NCBI RefSeq assembly: GCF_036016755.1
Contig: NZ_JAYXIH010000002.1
Coordinates: forward strand, 62,001-126,000
Source: Aurantimonas coralicida_A
GTDB taxonomy: Bacteria; Pseudomonadota; Alphaproteobacteria; Rhizobiales; Rhizobiaceae
Direction: 5' to 3'
DNA: 64,000 nt
The position numbers were made by a program, and so were the translations under genes. Shown piece by piece: positions 40,492 to 51,028 of the stretch (position 1 is its first letter; every line of letters starts with the position of its first letter). Below the pieces are notes generated by a model. It ran no database searches. It had not been told where the DNA came from and saw nothing but the letters and a program-made list of their open reading frames with translations.

Positions 40492-40641
40492 AGTATCGGG
40501 CTTTGTGAAGCCGGCTGCCCGCTTATGCACAGCCGTCCTTCCCCGCCAAGGCCTTGATCGACAGGGCACTGCGTCGGCAATCTCGGCCGCATTCCCTGGC
40601 CGTCGCCAAACGACCGGGCAACGCCGGCGGGCCGATTTCCG

Positions 40642-41622
40642 CTATTTGAAACCGGCCACCGCACGCGGCTGATAGGGCGCTTCCAGTGCGGCGATCTCGT
40701 CCGCGGTCAGTTGGATATCGAGGGACGCCACGGCATCGTCGAGATGTTGCATCTTGGTCGCGCCGACGATCGGCGCGGTCACGCCCGGTTTCTGGCGCGT
40801 CCAAGCCAGCGCCACCTGCGCTCGAGCGACTCCCCGTGCCTTGGCGATCTCGCCAACCGCGTCGACGATCGCCTTCTCAGCATCTTCGTGGACGCGGTAC
40901 AGCTTCTTGGCGACCTCGTCGGTATCGAAGCGGTGGGTGGTCTCGTCCCAAGCGCGAGTCAGGCGCCCACGTGCCATCGGCGACCACGGGATGACGCCGA
41001 TGCCTTGATCCCGGCACAGCGGCAGCATCTCGCGTTCCTCTTCGCGATAGAGCAGATTCAGATGGTTCTGCATGGTCACGAATCGCGTCCATCCATGCTT
41101 TTCCGACAGATGCAGCGCCTTGGCGAACTGCCAGGCATGCATGGAGGACGCACCGATATAGCGGGCCTTACCGGCCTTGACGACATCGTGCAGCGCTTCC
41201 AGCGTTTCCTCGATCGGCGTGCGGTAATCCCAACGATGAATCTGGTAGAGGTCGACATAGTCGGTCCCGAGCCGCATCAGGCTCTTGTCGATCTCGCTGA
41301 AGATCGCCTTGCGCGACAGACCCATGCCGTTCGGGCCGTCATGCATGCGGTTGAACACCTTGGTGGCGATGACGACCTCGTCGCGCTTGCCGAAATCCTT
41401 CAGGGCCCGACCGAGGATCTCCTCGCTGGTGCCGGCCGAATACATGTTCGCCGTGTCGAAGAAATTGATGCCGAGTTCGATCGCCCGGCGGATGAACGGC
41501 CGGCTTTCCTCCTCGGGTATCGACCAGGAATGCGTCCCGGCGTCGGATGCACCGTAGCTCATGCAGCCGAGGCAGAGCGGCGTGACATCGAGGCCGGTAC
41601 GGCCGAGCTTGATCGTCTTCAT
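40642..41622 (-). CDS. Aldo/keto reductase
   Basis: A 326-residue NADPH-dependent oxidoreductase of the aldo/keto reductase superfamily (YajO/YhdN-like). The catalytic tetrad appears as NFFDTANMYSAG (aspartate and tyrosine, about residues 54-65), the lysine in VVIATKVF (about 86-93) and histidine in LYQIHRWDYRTP (about 127-138). The C-terminal nucleotide-binding motif TAPIVGATKMQHLDDAV is also there. GAGGAA lies about 8 bases before ATG 41622. It resembles YajO-type reductases, which act on various aldehydes; the substrate is unknown. It is divergent from copA across 278 bp. Confidence 0.92.
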   Translation of the reverse strand: MKTIKLGRTGLDVTPLCLGCMSYGASDAGTHSWSIPEEESRPFIRRAIELGINFFDTANMYSAGTSEEILGRALKDFGKRDEVVIATKVFNRMHDGPNGMGLSRKAIFSEIDKSLMRLGTDYVDLYQIHRWDYRTPIEETLEALHDVVKAGKARYIGASSMHAWQFAKALHLSEKHGWTRFVTMQNHLNLLYREEEREMLPLCRDQGIGVIPWSPMARGRLTRAWDETTHRFDTDEVAKKLYRVHEDAEKAIVDAVGEIAKARGVARAQVALAWTRQKPGVTAPIVGATKMQHLDDAVASLDIQLTADEIAALEAPYQPRAVAGFK

Positions 41623-41807
41623 GGCGGATTCCTCGTGGAGGGCGAGACGGTTGCGAGCAAATGCGAGCCGTTTCCGGCCGGCGGACCATACAACGCAATT
41701 CGCCGAGGAAAAGTCCGGGCCGGCCACAAACCGACCGACGACAACGCTCGCGACCGGCCAGCGATGGGGAACTTCGGGCCTCACGGCTGGGCTGACGATC
41801 GTGCCTC

Positions 41808-41838
41808 TTGACCTTCCAGCTACTGGAAGGACCAAATA
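41808..41838 (+). promoter_or_regulatory. CueR/MerR-type promoter for copA
   Basis: TTGACC (41808-41813) and a -10-like CAAATA (41833-41838) are 19 bases apart, the long spacing used by MerR-family activators. Between them lies a perfect inverted repeat CCTTCCAG (41812-41819) and CTGGAAGG (41823-41830), the typical CueR operator. It is 63 bp from the copA start. This implies activation by copper(I) through a CueR-like protein not encoded in the window. Confidence 0.85.
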
Positions 41839-41900
41839 GCCTGAACGACCCATCGATCCTAATTTCGCCAGCCTTCCTCTTTTCCAGAAGGACTCCCCGC

Positions 41901-44438
<2,538 letters not shown>

Positions 44439-44503
44439 CGGCGCTCCGTCGCCAACCGTCCCTTTCGTTACCCCACCCCAGAAAAACTAGGAAAATTTAT
44501 CGT

Positions 44504-44986
44504 ATGTCGCCTTATCTCAAGCTGTTCCTCATGGTCGGAACCTCCGTCGTTCTCATGTTCGGCATCACCTACCTAACGAGCTTCGACATCGTCGATCATG
44601 CGTTCTTCAGCGAGACGCGCGGTTACGTCGCCTTGTTGATGGGGTCGACGATGTTTGTCGTAATGCTGGCCTATATGATCGGGATGTTTCCCAATAAGGG
44701 CGCGAATATCGGCATCTTCGTCGGCGCCTTCCTGGCCTTCGCGGCCGTGCTCTATCTGGTCCGGAGCCAGGTGACGGTGGACGATGTCGACTACATGCAA
44801 GCGATGATCCCCCACCACTCCATCGCCATCCTGACCAGCGAGCGGGCGAAGATTACTGACCCCCGCGTGCGCAAGCTGGCGGACGAGATCATCAAGGCAC
44901 AGGTTCTCGAGATCGCCGAGATGAAAGCGCTGATCGCCGATCTCAAAGGCGGGCCGAAGGCCACCCCGGAAAAAGACGGCAAGTAA
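44504..44986 (+). CDS. DUF305 domain membrane protein, copper-associated
   Basis: A 160-residue protein with three hydrophobic segments (about residues 5-27, 42-60 and 66-86) and a C-terminal DUF305 helix pair: DDVDYMQAMIPHHSIAILTS with the paired histidines, then ITDPRVRKLADEIIKAQVLE and IAEMKALIADLK. DUF305 proteins often lie beside copper resistance genes and may bind metal through the histidine and methionine residues. AGGAAA lies about 9 bases before ATG 44504. It is 65 bp downstream of copA on the same strand and probably under the same promoter. Confidence 0.88.
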   Translation: MSPYLKLFLMVGTSVVLMFGITYLTSFDIVDHAFFSETRGYVALLMGSTMFVVMLAYMIGMFPNKGANIGIFVGAFLAFAAVLYLVRSQVTVDDVDYMQAMIPHHSIAILTSERAKITDPRVRKLADEIIKAQVLEIAEMKALIADLKGGPKATPEKDGK

Positions 44987-45008
44987 CAAAACGCGCCCGC
45001 CAGCCGGC

Positions 45009-45089
45009 TTAGAGCAGCCGGCCATAGCGCAACCCGTCATGGATCGCCGCGTGGATATTGCGCGCGGCGATCGCGTCGCCGATCCGCCG
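45009..45089 (-). pseudogene. C-terminal fragment of an NADH:flavin oxidoreductase (2,4-dienoyl-CoA reductase type)
   Basis: On the minus strand 26 codons before a TAA (45009-45011) read RRIGDAIAARNIHAAIHDGL followed by RYGRLL. The pattern IGD-x2-APRNI-xAAIHDG-x2-GR is the conserved C terminus of the FAD domain in old-yellow-enzyme/2,4-dienoyl-CoA reductase fusion proteins. Nothing of the roughly 640 upstream residues is visible, so it is a deletion remnant, lying between the DUF305 gene and the MDR dehydrogenase gene. Confidence 0.6.
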
Positions 45090-45128
45090 GCGAAAAGGTG
45101 ATTTAATTGACGCGGAAATCGGTCATCT

Positions 45129-46232
45129 TCATGCATCGTCCACCGGCGGGATCAGGACGATCTTTCCCGGATAGGTCTTGGCCATGAAGGCATCCTGCGC
45201 GAGGCAGATCTCCGAAAGCGGATAGGTCTTCGAGACCAGCGGCCGCAGCCTGCCGGCATTCACATGATCGACGATCGCCGAGAAGACGGACGCCGGCTGG
45301 TAAGTGCTGCCGAAAAGGGTCAGATCCTTTAGATACAGATCACGTACGTCGAGCTCGACCATGGGTCCGGCGATCGCCCCCGCAGTGACGTAGCGGCCAC
45401 CGCGCTTCAACAGTGCAATCACGGTCGGGAAGGCCGGCCCGGCCACCACATCGACGACGACATCCATGCTCCGCGCACCAGGATATGTCAGCAGATCGGC
45501 GTCGCGATCGACGACCTCGTCCGCGCCCGCCGCGCGCACCGCCTCGGCCTTGCCGGCGCTCGCCTGCGCGACGATATGCGCTCCCCGTAACCGCGCCAGC
45601 TGAACGGCGGCCATGCCGACGCCGCCGGACGCACCGGTGACGAAGATCCGATCCGCGCCAGATACCCCAGCCCGCTGCAGCATGCCCTCGGCTGTCGAGA
45701 AGGCGCAGGGGATCGCGCCGAGTTCAATGTCGCTGAGTTCGGTCTCAACGGCGTGGGTTTCAGTGGCCAGAGCGACGCAATACTGTGCAAACGCGCCATC
45801 GCGTTCCGAACCGAACGTGCCGAAGTCGTAAGCGCCGCCTCCTCCGAGCGAAGCCTGCATTGTCGCCACGAGCACGCGCTCGCAGATCCGGCCCTCGTCC
45901 ACTCCCTCGCCGACCGCGACGATCGTTCCGCAGCAATCCGCGCCCTGGATCCGGGGCAATTGTAGCGGCACGCCTGACCACGCGGCATCGCCGGCGTCTC
46001 CCGTCCCGCCTTCATCGCCGCTCGCACCGGTGACGGTCTTGGAGTACCAGCCGGTGCGGGTATTGATGTCGGTGTTATTGACCCCGGCGGCATGCACCCG
46101 GATCAGGACCTCTCCGACGCCCGGCTTTGGCACGGCCAGATCAGTGCGATAGTCGAGTTTATCCAGGCCGCCATGCCCGGTCAGCAGGACGCCATGCATT
46201 GTTTGCGGGATGGGTCTCGTTGTCGGTATCAT
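45129..46232 (-). CDS. MDR-superfamily alcohol dehydrogenase / quinone oxidoreductase-like protein
   Basis: A 367-residue medium-chain dehydrogenase. The N-terminal GroES-like part has VGEVLIRVHAAGVNNTDINT and IQGADCCGTIVAVGEGVDEG; the Rossmann part has IFVTGASGGVGMAAVQLARL and later MDVVVDVVAGPAFP, the pattern of NADPH:quinone reductase-like members. The classical catalytic zinc ligand cysteine at the N terminus is replaced by asparagine (GVNNTD), so it is probably zinc-free. A glycine/aspartate-rich insertion lies at about residues 60-75. ATG 46232 has TGGAGA about 6 bases upstream. It lies 138 bp downstream of the HIBADH gene and may be part of the valine operon, but with no clear functional link. 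Confidence 0.87.
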   Translation of the reverse strand: MIPTTRPIPQTMHGVLLTGHGGLDKLDYRTDLAVPKPGVGEVLIRVHAAGVNNTDINTRTGWYSKTVTGASGDEGGTGDAGDAAWSGVPLQLPRIQGADCCGTIVAVGEGVDEGRICERVLVATMQASLGGGGAYDFGTFGSERDGAFAQYCVALATETHAVETELSDIELGAIPCAFSTAEGMLQRAGVSGADRIFVTGASGGVGMAAVQLARLRGAHIVAQASAGKAEAVRAAGADEVVDRDADLLTYPGARSMDVVVDVVAGPAFPTVIALLKRGGRYVTAGAIAGPMVELDVRDLYLKDLTLFGSTYQPASVFSAIVDHVNAGRLRPLVSKTYPLSEICLAQDAFMAKTYPGKIVLIPPVDDA

Positions 46233-46370
46233 GCGTTCTCCATTGAGCGCTTCTCGCGCTCGACAAAATCCGTCAACGACCGCAGAGGGGTCGCGGCGCT
46301 TCACGAACGCGAACGTGCGGAGAGCAGCTGCGGCACGCAGGCGCTGTCCCCCGGCCACTTCTGATTCGCC

Positions 46371-47231
46371 TCAGCCCTTCGACAGCTTGTCCAAGATCGC
46401 CGAGAAGTCGCGACCCTTGCCGCCCGCAGCGACGAAGGCGTCGTAGATGTCGCGGGCGTGGCGGCCGAGCTCGGTGGTCGCCCCGGCGCTTTCCGCCGCT
46501 TCCTGCGACAGGTTCAGATCCTTCAGCATCAGATCGGCGGCGAACCCCGGCTTGTAGTCGTTGTCGGCCGGGCTCTTCGGCCCGATGCCGGGTGCCGGGC
46601 AATAGGTGTTGATCGACCAGCACGAACCCGACGAGGTCGAGGCGACGTCGAACATCGCCTGCCGGTCGAGGCCGAGCTTGTCGGCGAGATGAAATGCCTC
46701 GCAGACCCCGATCATGGAAATACCGAGGATCATGTTGTTGCAGATCTTCGCCGCCTGCCCGGCGCCCGCGGCGCCGCAATGCACCGCCTTCTGGCCCATG
46801 ATGTTGAACAGCGTCTTGCCCTTGGCAAAGGCGTCCTCGCCGCCGCCGACCATGAAGGTCAGCGTGCCGGCCTCGGCCCCGCCGGTGCCGCCGGAGACCG
46901 GCGCGTCGAGCGACAAAAGCCCCGCATTCTCGGCGAGCTTATGCACCGCGCGGGCACTGTCGACGTCGACCGTCGAGCAGTCGATGATCAGCGCGCCCAT
47001 GTCCGCGGCCTTGACGATGTCGCCATGCACGGCCCGGACGATCTCCCCGTTCGGCAGCATGGTGATGACGGCGTGCATGCCGCGCACCGCGCCCTCGGCG
47101 GAATCCGCTGGCGCAACGCCCTCTACCGCGACGCCCGCCGGGTCGAAACCGGTCACGTCGTGGCCCGCCTTGGCGAGGTTCTTCGCCATCGGCGCGCCCA
47201 TATTGCCGAGACCGATGAAGCCGATCCTCAT
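46371..47231 (-). CDS. mmsB: 3-hydroxyisobutyrate dehydrogenase
   Basis: A 286-residue NAD-dependent enzyme of valine degradation that oxidises 3-hydroxyisobutyrate to methylmalonate semialdehyde. The fingerprint RIGFIGLGNMGAPMAKNLAK is at residues 2-21; DAPVSGGTGGAEAGTLTFMV (about 115-134) and the catalytic-lysine segment GAAGAGQAAKICNNMILG (about 160-177) follow. The start follows a GGAGGA ribosome-binding site, and its ATG overlaps the stop of the HIBCH gene by four bases (ATGA). It therefore follows directly on the product of the upstream gene in the pathway. The next pathway enzyme, methylmalonate-semialdehyde dehydrogenase (mmsA), is not in the window. Confidence 0.94.
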   Translation of the reverse strand: MRIGFIGLGNMGAPMAKNLAKAGHDVTGFDPAGVAVEGVAPADSAEGAVRGMHAVITMLPNGEIVRAVHGDIVKAADMGALIIDCSTVDVDSARAVHKLAENAGLLSLDAPVSGGTGGAEAGTLTFMVGGGEDAFAKGKTLFNIMGQKAVHCGAAGAGQAAKICNNMILGISMIGVCEAFHLADKLGLDRQAMFDVASTSSGSCWSINTYCPAPGIGPKSPADNDYKPGFAADLMLKDLNLSQEAAESAGATTELGRHARDIYDAFVAAGGKGRDFSAILDKLSKG

Positions 47232-48289
47232 GCCCGTTCCTCCCATGTGAGTTCGTTATCGCCGAGCGGCGCCAAGATCGCATCCACCCGCTCCCGCGGC
47301 AGATCCTCGATGCGCGCCACCGACCATTGCGGCTGGCGGTCCTTGTCGATGACCGCCGCGCGGATGCCTTCGAGGAAATCGCCCTCCTGCTGGCTGCGGA
47401 AGGTGAAGCGGTATTCGCGTATCAGCGCGTTCTCGATCGTCGGGTCCTCGCGCACAGCGCGCACGATCGCCAGCGTCGCCGCCACCGAGATCGGCGACCC
47501 GCGCCGGATCGCCTTAAGCGTCGTTTCGGCGAATTCACCGCCATCGGCTTCCAGCGCGGCGACGATCGCGGCGGCGGAGGACGCGCCGAACAAGGCGTCG
47601 ATCGCCCCGCGCCGCCCGGCCAGCTCACCTTCGGGCGGCATCTCGGCGAAGGCGTCGATCACCGCCGGATCGCCTGTCTCGACCAGCCGGGCAACGAGGT
47701 CGGCCAAGCGCTCGGACGGCACGTAAACATCCGCGAAACCGGCGAGGATCGCGTCGGCGGGGCCCATGCGAAAGCCGGTCGTGCCGAGATATTCGCCGAG
47801 CCGCCCCGGCGCCGTCGCCAGGATCAGCGAGCCGCCGACGTCGGGCACGAGACCGATGCCGCATTCGGGCATCGCCACCATCGAGCGTTCGGTCACGATG
47901 CGGTGGCCGCCATGGGCCGCCAGTCCAACGCCGCCGCCCATGACGATGCCGTCCATCACCGCGACATAGGGCTTGTCGTAATGGGCGATCAGCCGGTTCA
48001 GCCGGTATTCCTCGGCCCAGAAGCGCTGGCCGTAGGCGAACTCGCCAGCGCGGCCGTGCTGGTAAAGCTCGGCGATGTCGCCGCCGGCACAGAACGCCCG
48101 CTCGCCGGCCGCATCGATGATCACCAGCGCCACGGCCTCGTCCACTGCCCATTCGCGCAGCGCCGCCTCGATCGCCCGCGCCATCTCCCAGGTCAGCGCG
48201 TTGAGCGCCTTCGGCCGGTTCAGCGTGATCCGCCCAGCCCAGCCCTCGACCCGGATCAGCACGTCGTCGGTCGTCGTCTCGTCCCGCAT
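47228..48289 (-). CDS. 3-hydroxyisobutyryl-CoA hydrolase (enoyl-CoA hydratase/isomerase family)
   Basis: A 353-residue crotonase-fold hydrolase of valine degradation. GRITLNRPKALNALTWEMAR at the N terminus, AGERAFCAGGDIAELYQHGR (about residues 60-79) and MPECGIGLVPDVGGSLIL (about 130-150) with the catalytic glutamate and PDVG motif are characteristic of HIBCH rather than of simple hydratases, and the C-terminal HIBCH extension (SQQEGDFLEGIRAAVIDKDR, then PQWSVARIEDL) is present. ATG 48289 is 6 bp from the stop of the isobutyryl-CoA dehydrogenase gene; an in-frame GTG at 48298 overlapping that stop is an alternative. It is the middle gene of the operon. Confidence 0.92.
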   Translation of the reverse strand: MRDETTTDDVLIRVEGWAGRITLNRPKALNALTWEMARAIEAALREWAVDEAVALVIIDAAGERAFCAGGDIAELYQHGRAGEFAYGQRFWAEEYRLNRLIAHYDKPYVAVMDGIVMGGGVGLAAHGGHRIVTERSMVAMPECGIGLVPDVGGSLILATAPGRLGEYLGTTGFRMGPADAILAGFADVYVPSERLADLVARLVETGDPAVIDAFAEMPPEGELAGRRGAIDALFGASSAAAIVAALEADGGEFAETTLKAIRRGSPISVAATLAIVRAVREDPTIENALIREYRFTFRSQQEGDFLEGIRAAVIDKDRQPQWSVARIEDLPRERVDAILAPLGDNELTWEERA

Positions 48290-48294
48290 CGCGC

Positions 48295-49437
48295 TCACCC
48301 GTGCTCGGCCAGAAGCGCGCGGGCGGTGATCATCCGCATGATCTCGTTGGTGCCCTCGAGGATCTGATGGACGCGGAGATCCCTCACGATCTTCTCGATG
48401 CCGTAATCGGCGAGATAGCCGTAGCCGCCATGCAGCTGCAGCGCCATGTTGGCGACGTTGAAGCTCGTATCGGTGACGAACCGCTTGGCCATGGCGCAAT
48501 GCTTGGTCGCGTCCGGCGCCTTGGTGTCCAGCTTCCACGCCGCCTGGCGCAGGAAGATGCGCGCCGCCTGCAATTCGGTCTCCATGTCGGCGAGCCGGAA
48601 TTGCAGCGCCTGGAACTCGGTCAGATTCTTGCCGAAGGCCTTGCGCTCCTTCATGTAGGCGACCGACTTGTCGAGCGCGGCCTGCGCCGCGCCGAGCGCG
48701 CAGGCCGAAATGTTCAGCCGGCCACCGTCGAGCCCCATCATGGCATAGGCAAAGCCCTTGCCCTCCTCGCCGAGCAACGCGCCGCCCGGCACCTTGCAGT
48801 CCTCGAAGCGCACTTCGGCGGTCGGTTGGGCCAGCCAGCCCATCTTCTTTTCCTGCGCCCCGAACGACAGACCCTCCGCGCCGTTCTCAACCAGGATCGC
48901 CGAGATACCCTTCGGCCCCGCCTCGCCGGTCCGCGCCATGACGACATAGAGGTCGGAAAAGCCGGCGCCGGAGATGAAGCTCTTGGTGCCGTTCAGCACA
49001 TAGCCGTTGCCGTCGGGCTTGGCGCTGGTTCGAAGCGCCGCCGCGTCCGAGCCCGAGCCCGGTTCGGTCAGGCAATAGCTCGCGACCTTGTCCATGCTGC
49101 TGAGCTTGGGCAGCCACTCGGCGCGCTGCTCCTCGGTCCCGAACGAATCCACCATCCAGGCGACCATGTTGTGGATCGACAGGAACGCCGACACCGACGG
49201 ATCGCCATAGGACAGCGCCTCGAAGATCAGCGCCGCGTCGAGCCGCGTCAGGCCGGAGCCGTAGTCGTCGCGGACGACGATCGCCGCCATGCCGAGGCCG
49301 GCGAGTTCCTGCAGGACGTCGCGCGGCAGCGCCTTGTCTTCCTCCCAGCTTGCCGCGTGGGGCGCCATCTTCTCGACGGCGAATTCCCGCGCCATCGCGA
49401 AGATCTGGCTCTGCTCGTCTGTCAGCGCAAAATCCAA
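48295..49437 (-). CDS. Isobutyryl-CoA dehydrogenase (acyl-CoA dehydrogenase family)
   Basis: A 380-residue acyl-CoA dehydrogenase of the ACAD8 type. The N terminus DFALTDEQSQIFAMAREFAV, SYCLTEPGSGSDAAALRTSA, GGRLNISACALGAAQAALDK and the C-terminal LHGGYGYLADYGIEKIVRDL, with the catalytic-glutamate segment QILEGTNEIMRMI, are typical. Its place in front of HIBCH and HIBADH genes assigns it to isobutyryl-CoA oxidation in valine breakdown. The start codon is TTG (49435-49437), with GGAGG eight bases upstream; there is no in-frame ATG at the conserved N terminus. The 156-bp region shared with the divergent bluB shows no clear operator. Confidence 0.92.
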   Translation of the reverse strand: MDFALTDEQSQIFAMAREFAVEKMAPHAASWEEDKALPRDVLQELAGLGMAAIVVRDDYGSGLTRLDAALIFEALSYGDPSVSAFLSIHNMVAWMVDSFGTEEQRAEWLPKLSSMDKVASYCLTEPGSGSDAAALRTSAKPDGNGYVLNGTKSFISGAGFSDLYVVMARTGEAGPKGISAILVENGAEGLSFGAQEKKMGWLAQPTAEVRFEDCKVPGGALLGEEGKGFAYAMMGLDGGRLNISACALGAAQAALDKSVAYMKERKAFGKNLTEFQALQFRLADMETELQAARIFLRQAAWKLDTKAPDATKHCAMAKRFVTDTSFNVANMALQLHGGYGYLADYGIEKIVRDLRVHQILEGTNEIMRMITARALLAEHG

Positions 49438-49593
49438 GCCGGTCCCTCCCCTGTCGCGGCCGGAGTGCGCCGCTGCCGAGAACAGGTCTAGAAGGCTGAG
49501 GGCAGCGCTTCAAGGGCGGGTGGAAAGCACCATTGCTAACAGCCGCGAATCCGGAGCATAGCTGCGCCTCGACCCAAAGCCGAAGGAGCATCA

Positions 49594-50286
49594 ATGCTGG
49601 AAAAGCCAAGCCCGCGACCGGCCGGAGCCTTCGACGATGCGGAACGCGCGGCGGTCTATCGCGCGATCGAAACGCGGCGTGACGTGCGCGACGAGTTCCT
49701 GCCGCGACCGTTGCCCGACGACGTCCTTCGGCGGCTGCTGGAGGCCGCCCATCATGCGCCCTCGGTCGGCTTCATGCAGCCGTGGAACTTCGTTCTGGTC
49801 CGGGATTCGGCGGTTCGCCACCGCGTTCACGCCGCCTTCAGCCGAGCCAACGAGGAAGCCGCGGAGATGTTCGCCGATGGGCGGCAGGCGACCTACCGAT
49901 CCCTGAAACTGGAGGGTATCCGCAAGGCGCCGCTCAATATCTGCGTCACCTGCGACCGGAGCCGTGGCGGCCCGGTCGTCATCGGCCGCACGCACAATTC
50001 GGAAATGGACCTTTATTCGACCGTCTGCGCCGTCCAGAATCTGTGGCTCGCGGCGCGGGCCGAGGGCGTCGGCGTGGGCTGGGTGTCGATCTATCACGAG
50101 CCGGAATTGCGCGATATCTTGGAGATCCCGGAAGAGATCAGCGTCGTCGCCTATCTGTGCGTCGGCTATGTCGATCGGCTTTACGACGAGCCCGAGTTAC
50201 AGGCAAAGGGCTGGCGACGGCGCCTCGATCTCGACGACCTCGTCTTCGACGATGCTTGGGGGCAAAGGGGTGACGGCTTGAAATAA
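49594..50286 (+). CDS. bluB: 5,6-dimethylbenzimidazole synthase
   Basis: A 230-residue flavin-destroying nitroreductase-fold enzyme that makes the lower ligand of vitamin B12 from FMN and oxygen. Conserved segments are IETRRDVRDEFLPRPLPDDV, LEAAHHAPSVGFMQPWNFVL (about residues 48-67), the VTCDRSRGGPVVIGRT region and SEMDLYSTVCAVQNLWLAAR (about 135-154), and the C-terminal GVGVGWVSIYHEPELRDIL. AAGGAG lies just before ATG 49594. It stands alone here; no cobalamin gene is adjacent and no B12 riboswitch was seen upstream. It converges on rpe across 58 bp. Confidence 0.93.
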   Translation: MLEKPSPRPAGAFDDAERAAVYRAIETRRDVRDEFLPRPLPDDVLRRLLEAAHHAPSVGFMQPWNFVLVRDSAVRHRVHAAFSRANEEAAEMFADGRQATYRSLKLEGIRKAPLNICVTCDRSRGGPVVIGRTHNSEMDLYSTVCAVQNLWLAARAEGVGVGWVSIYHEPELRDILEIPEEISVVAYLCVGYVDRLYDEPELQAKGWRRRLDLDDLVFDDAWGQRGDGLK

Positions 50287-50344
50287 AGACCGCGCGGGCC
50301 TTTTCGACACCGCGCGGCAACAGGGCATCCTGAGAGGGAAGAAC

Positions 50345-51028
50345 TCAGGCGGCCTTCGACACCGCCCCCGCCGCCGCGCGGATCGCTTTCATGTTGGCTT
50401 CGTAATGCGCCGGCGTGCCGCCCTTGAAGATCGCCGAGCCGGCGACGAGCACGTCGGCGCCGGCCTCGACCACCAGCGGGGCCGTCTCGGGAGTCACGCC
50501 CCCGTCGATCTCGATAAGGATGTCGCGGTCGCCGATCATCGCCTTGACCCGGCGCACCTTGTCGATGACCGAGGGGATGAAGGCCTGCCCGCCGAAACCC
50601 GGATTGACCGTCATCAGGAGAACGAGGTCGAGCCGGTCGAGCACGTATTGGATGACGCTTTCCGGCGTCGACGGGTTGAGCGAGACGCCGGCCTTCTTGC
50701 CGAGTGCGCGGATCGCCTGCAGTGAGCGATCGAGATGCTTCGTCGCCTCGGCATGCACCGTGATGATATCGCAGCCGGCCTCGGCGAAGGCCTCCAGATA
50801 CGGGTCGCACGGCTCGATCATCAAATGACAGTCGAACACTTTCGTCGAGGCGCCGCGGACGGCTTTGACGATCGGCGGGCCGAAGGTGATGTTCGGCACG
50901 AAATGGCCGTCCATCACATCGAGATGGATCCAATCGGCGCCGGCCTTGTCGACCGCAGCGACCTCTTCGCCGAGGCGCGCGAAGTCCGCCGAGAGGATCG
51001 AGGGGGCGATGATGACGGGCTTGGTCAT
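50345..51028 (-). CDS. rpe: Ribulose-phosphate 3-epimerase (CbbE)
   Basis: A 227-residue TIM-barrel enzyme interconverting ribulose 5-phosphate and xylulose 5-phosphate, needed for RuBP regeneration. IIAPSILSADFARLGEEVAA, WIHLDVMDGHFVPNITFGPP, NPGFGGQAFIPSVIDKVRRV and IDGGVTPETAPLVVEAGADV are the standard signatures, including metal ligands histidine and aspartate. The ATG overlaps the cbbX stop by four bases (ATGA), so it is translationally coupled as the last gene of the cbb operon. Confidence 0.96.
   Translation of the reverse strand: MTKPVIIAPSILSADFARLGEEVAAVDKAGADWIHLDVMDGHFVPNITFGPPIVKAVRGASTKVFDCHLMIEPCDPYLEAFAEAGCDIITVHAEATKHLDRSLQAIRALGKKAGVSLNPSTPESVIQYVLDRLDLVLLMTVNPGFGGQAFIPSVIDKVRRVKAMIGDRDILIEIDGGVTPETAPLVVEAGADVLVAGSAIFKGGTPAHYEANMKAIRAAAGAVSKAA

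Noticed and set aside
49438..49593. Cobalamin riboswitch before bluB
   Set aside because: The B12-box consensus was not found in the 156-bp gap.
50287..50344. Terminator between bluB and rpe
   Set aside because: CCGCGCGG occurs twice and can pair, but there is no T-run in either direction.
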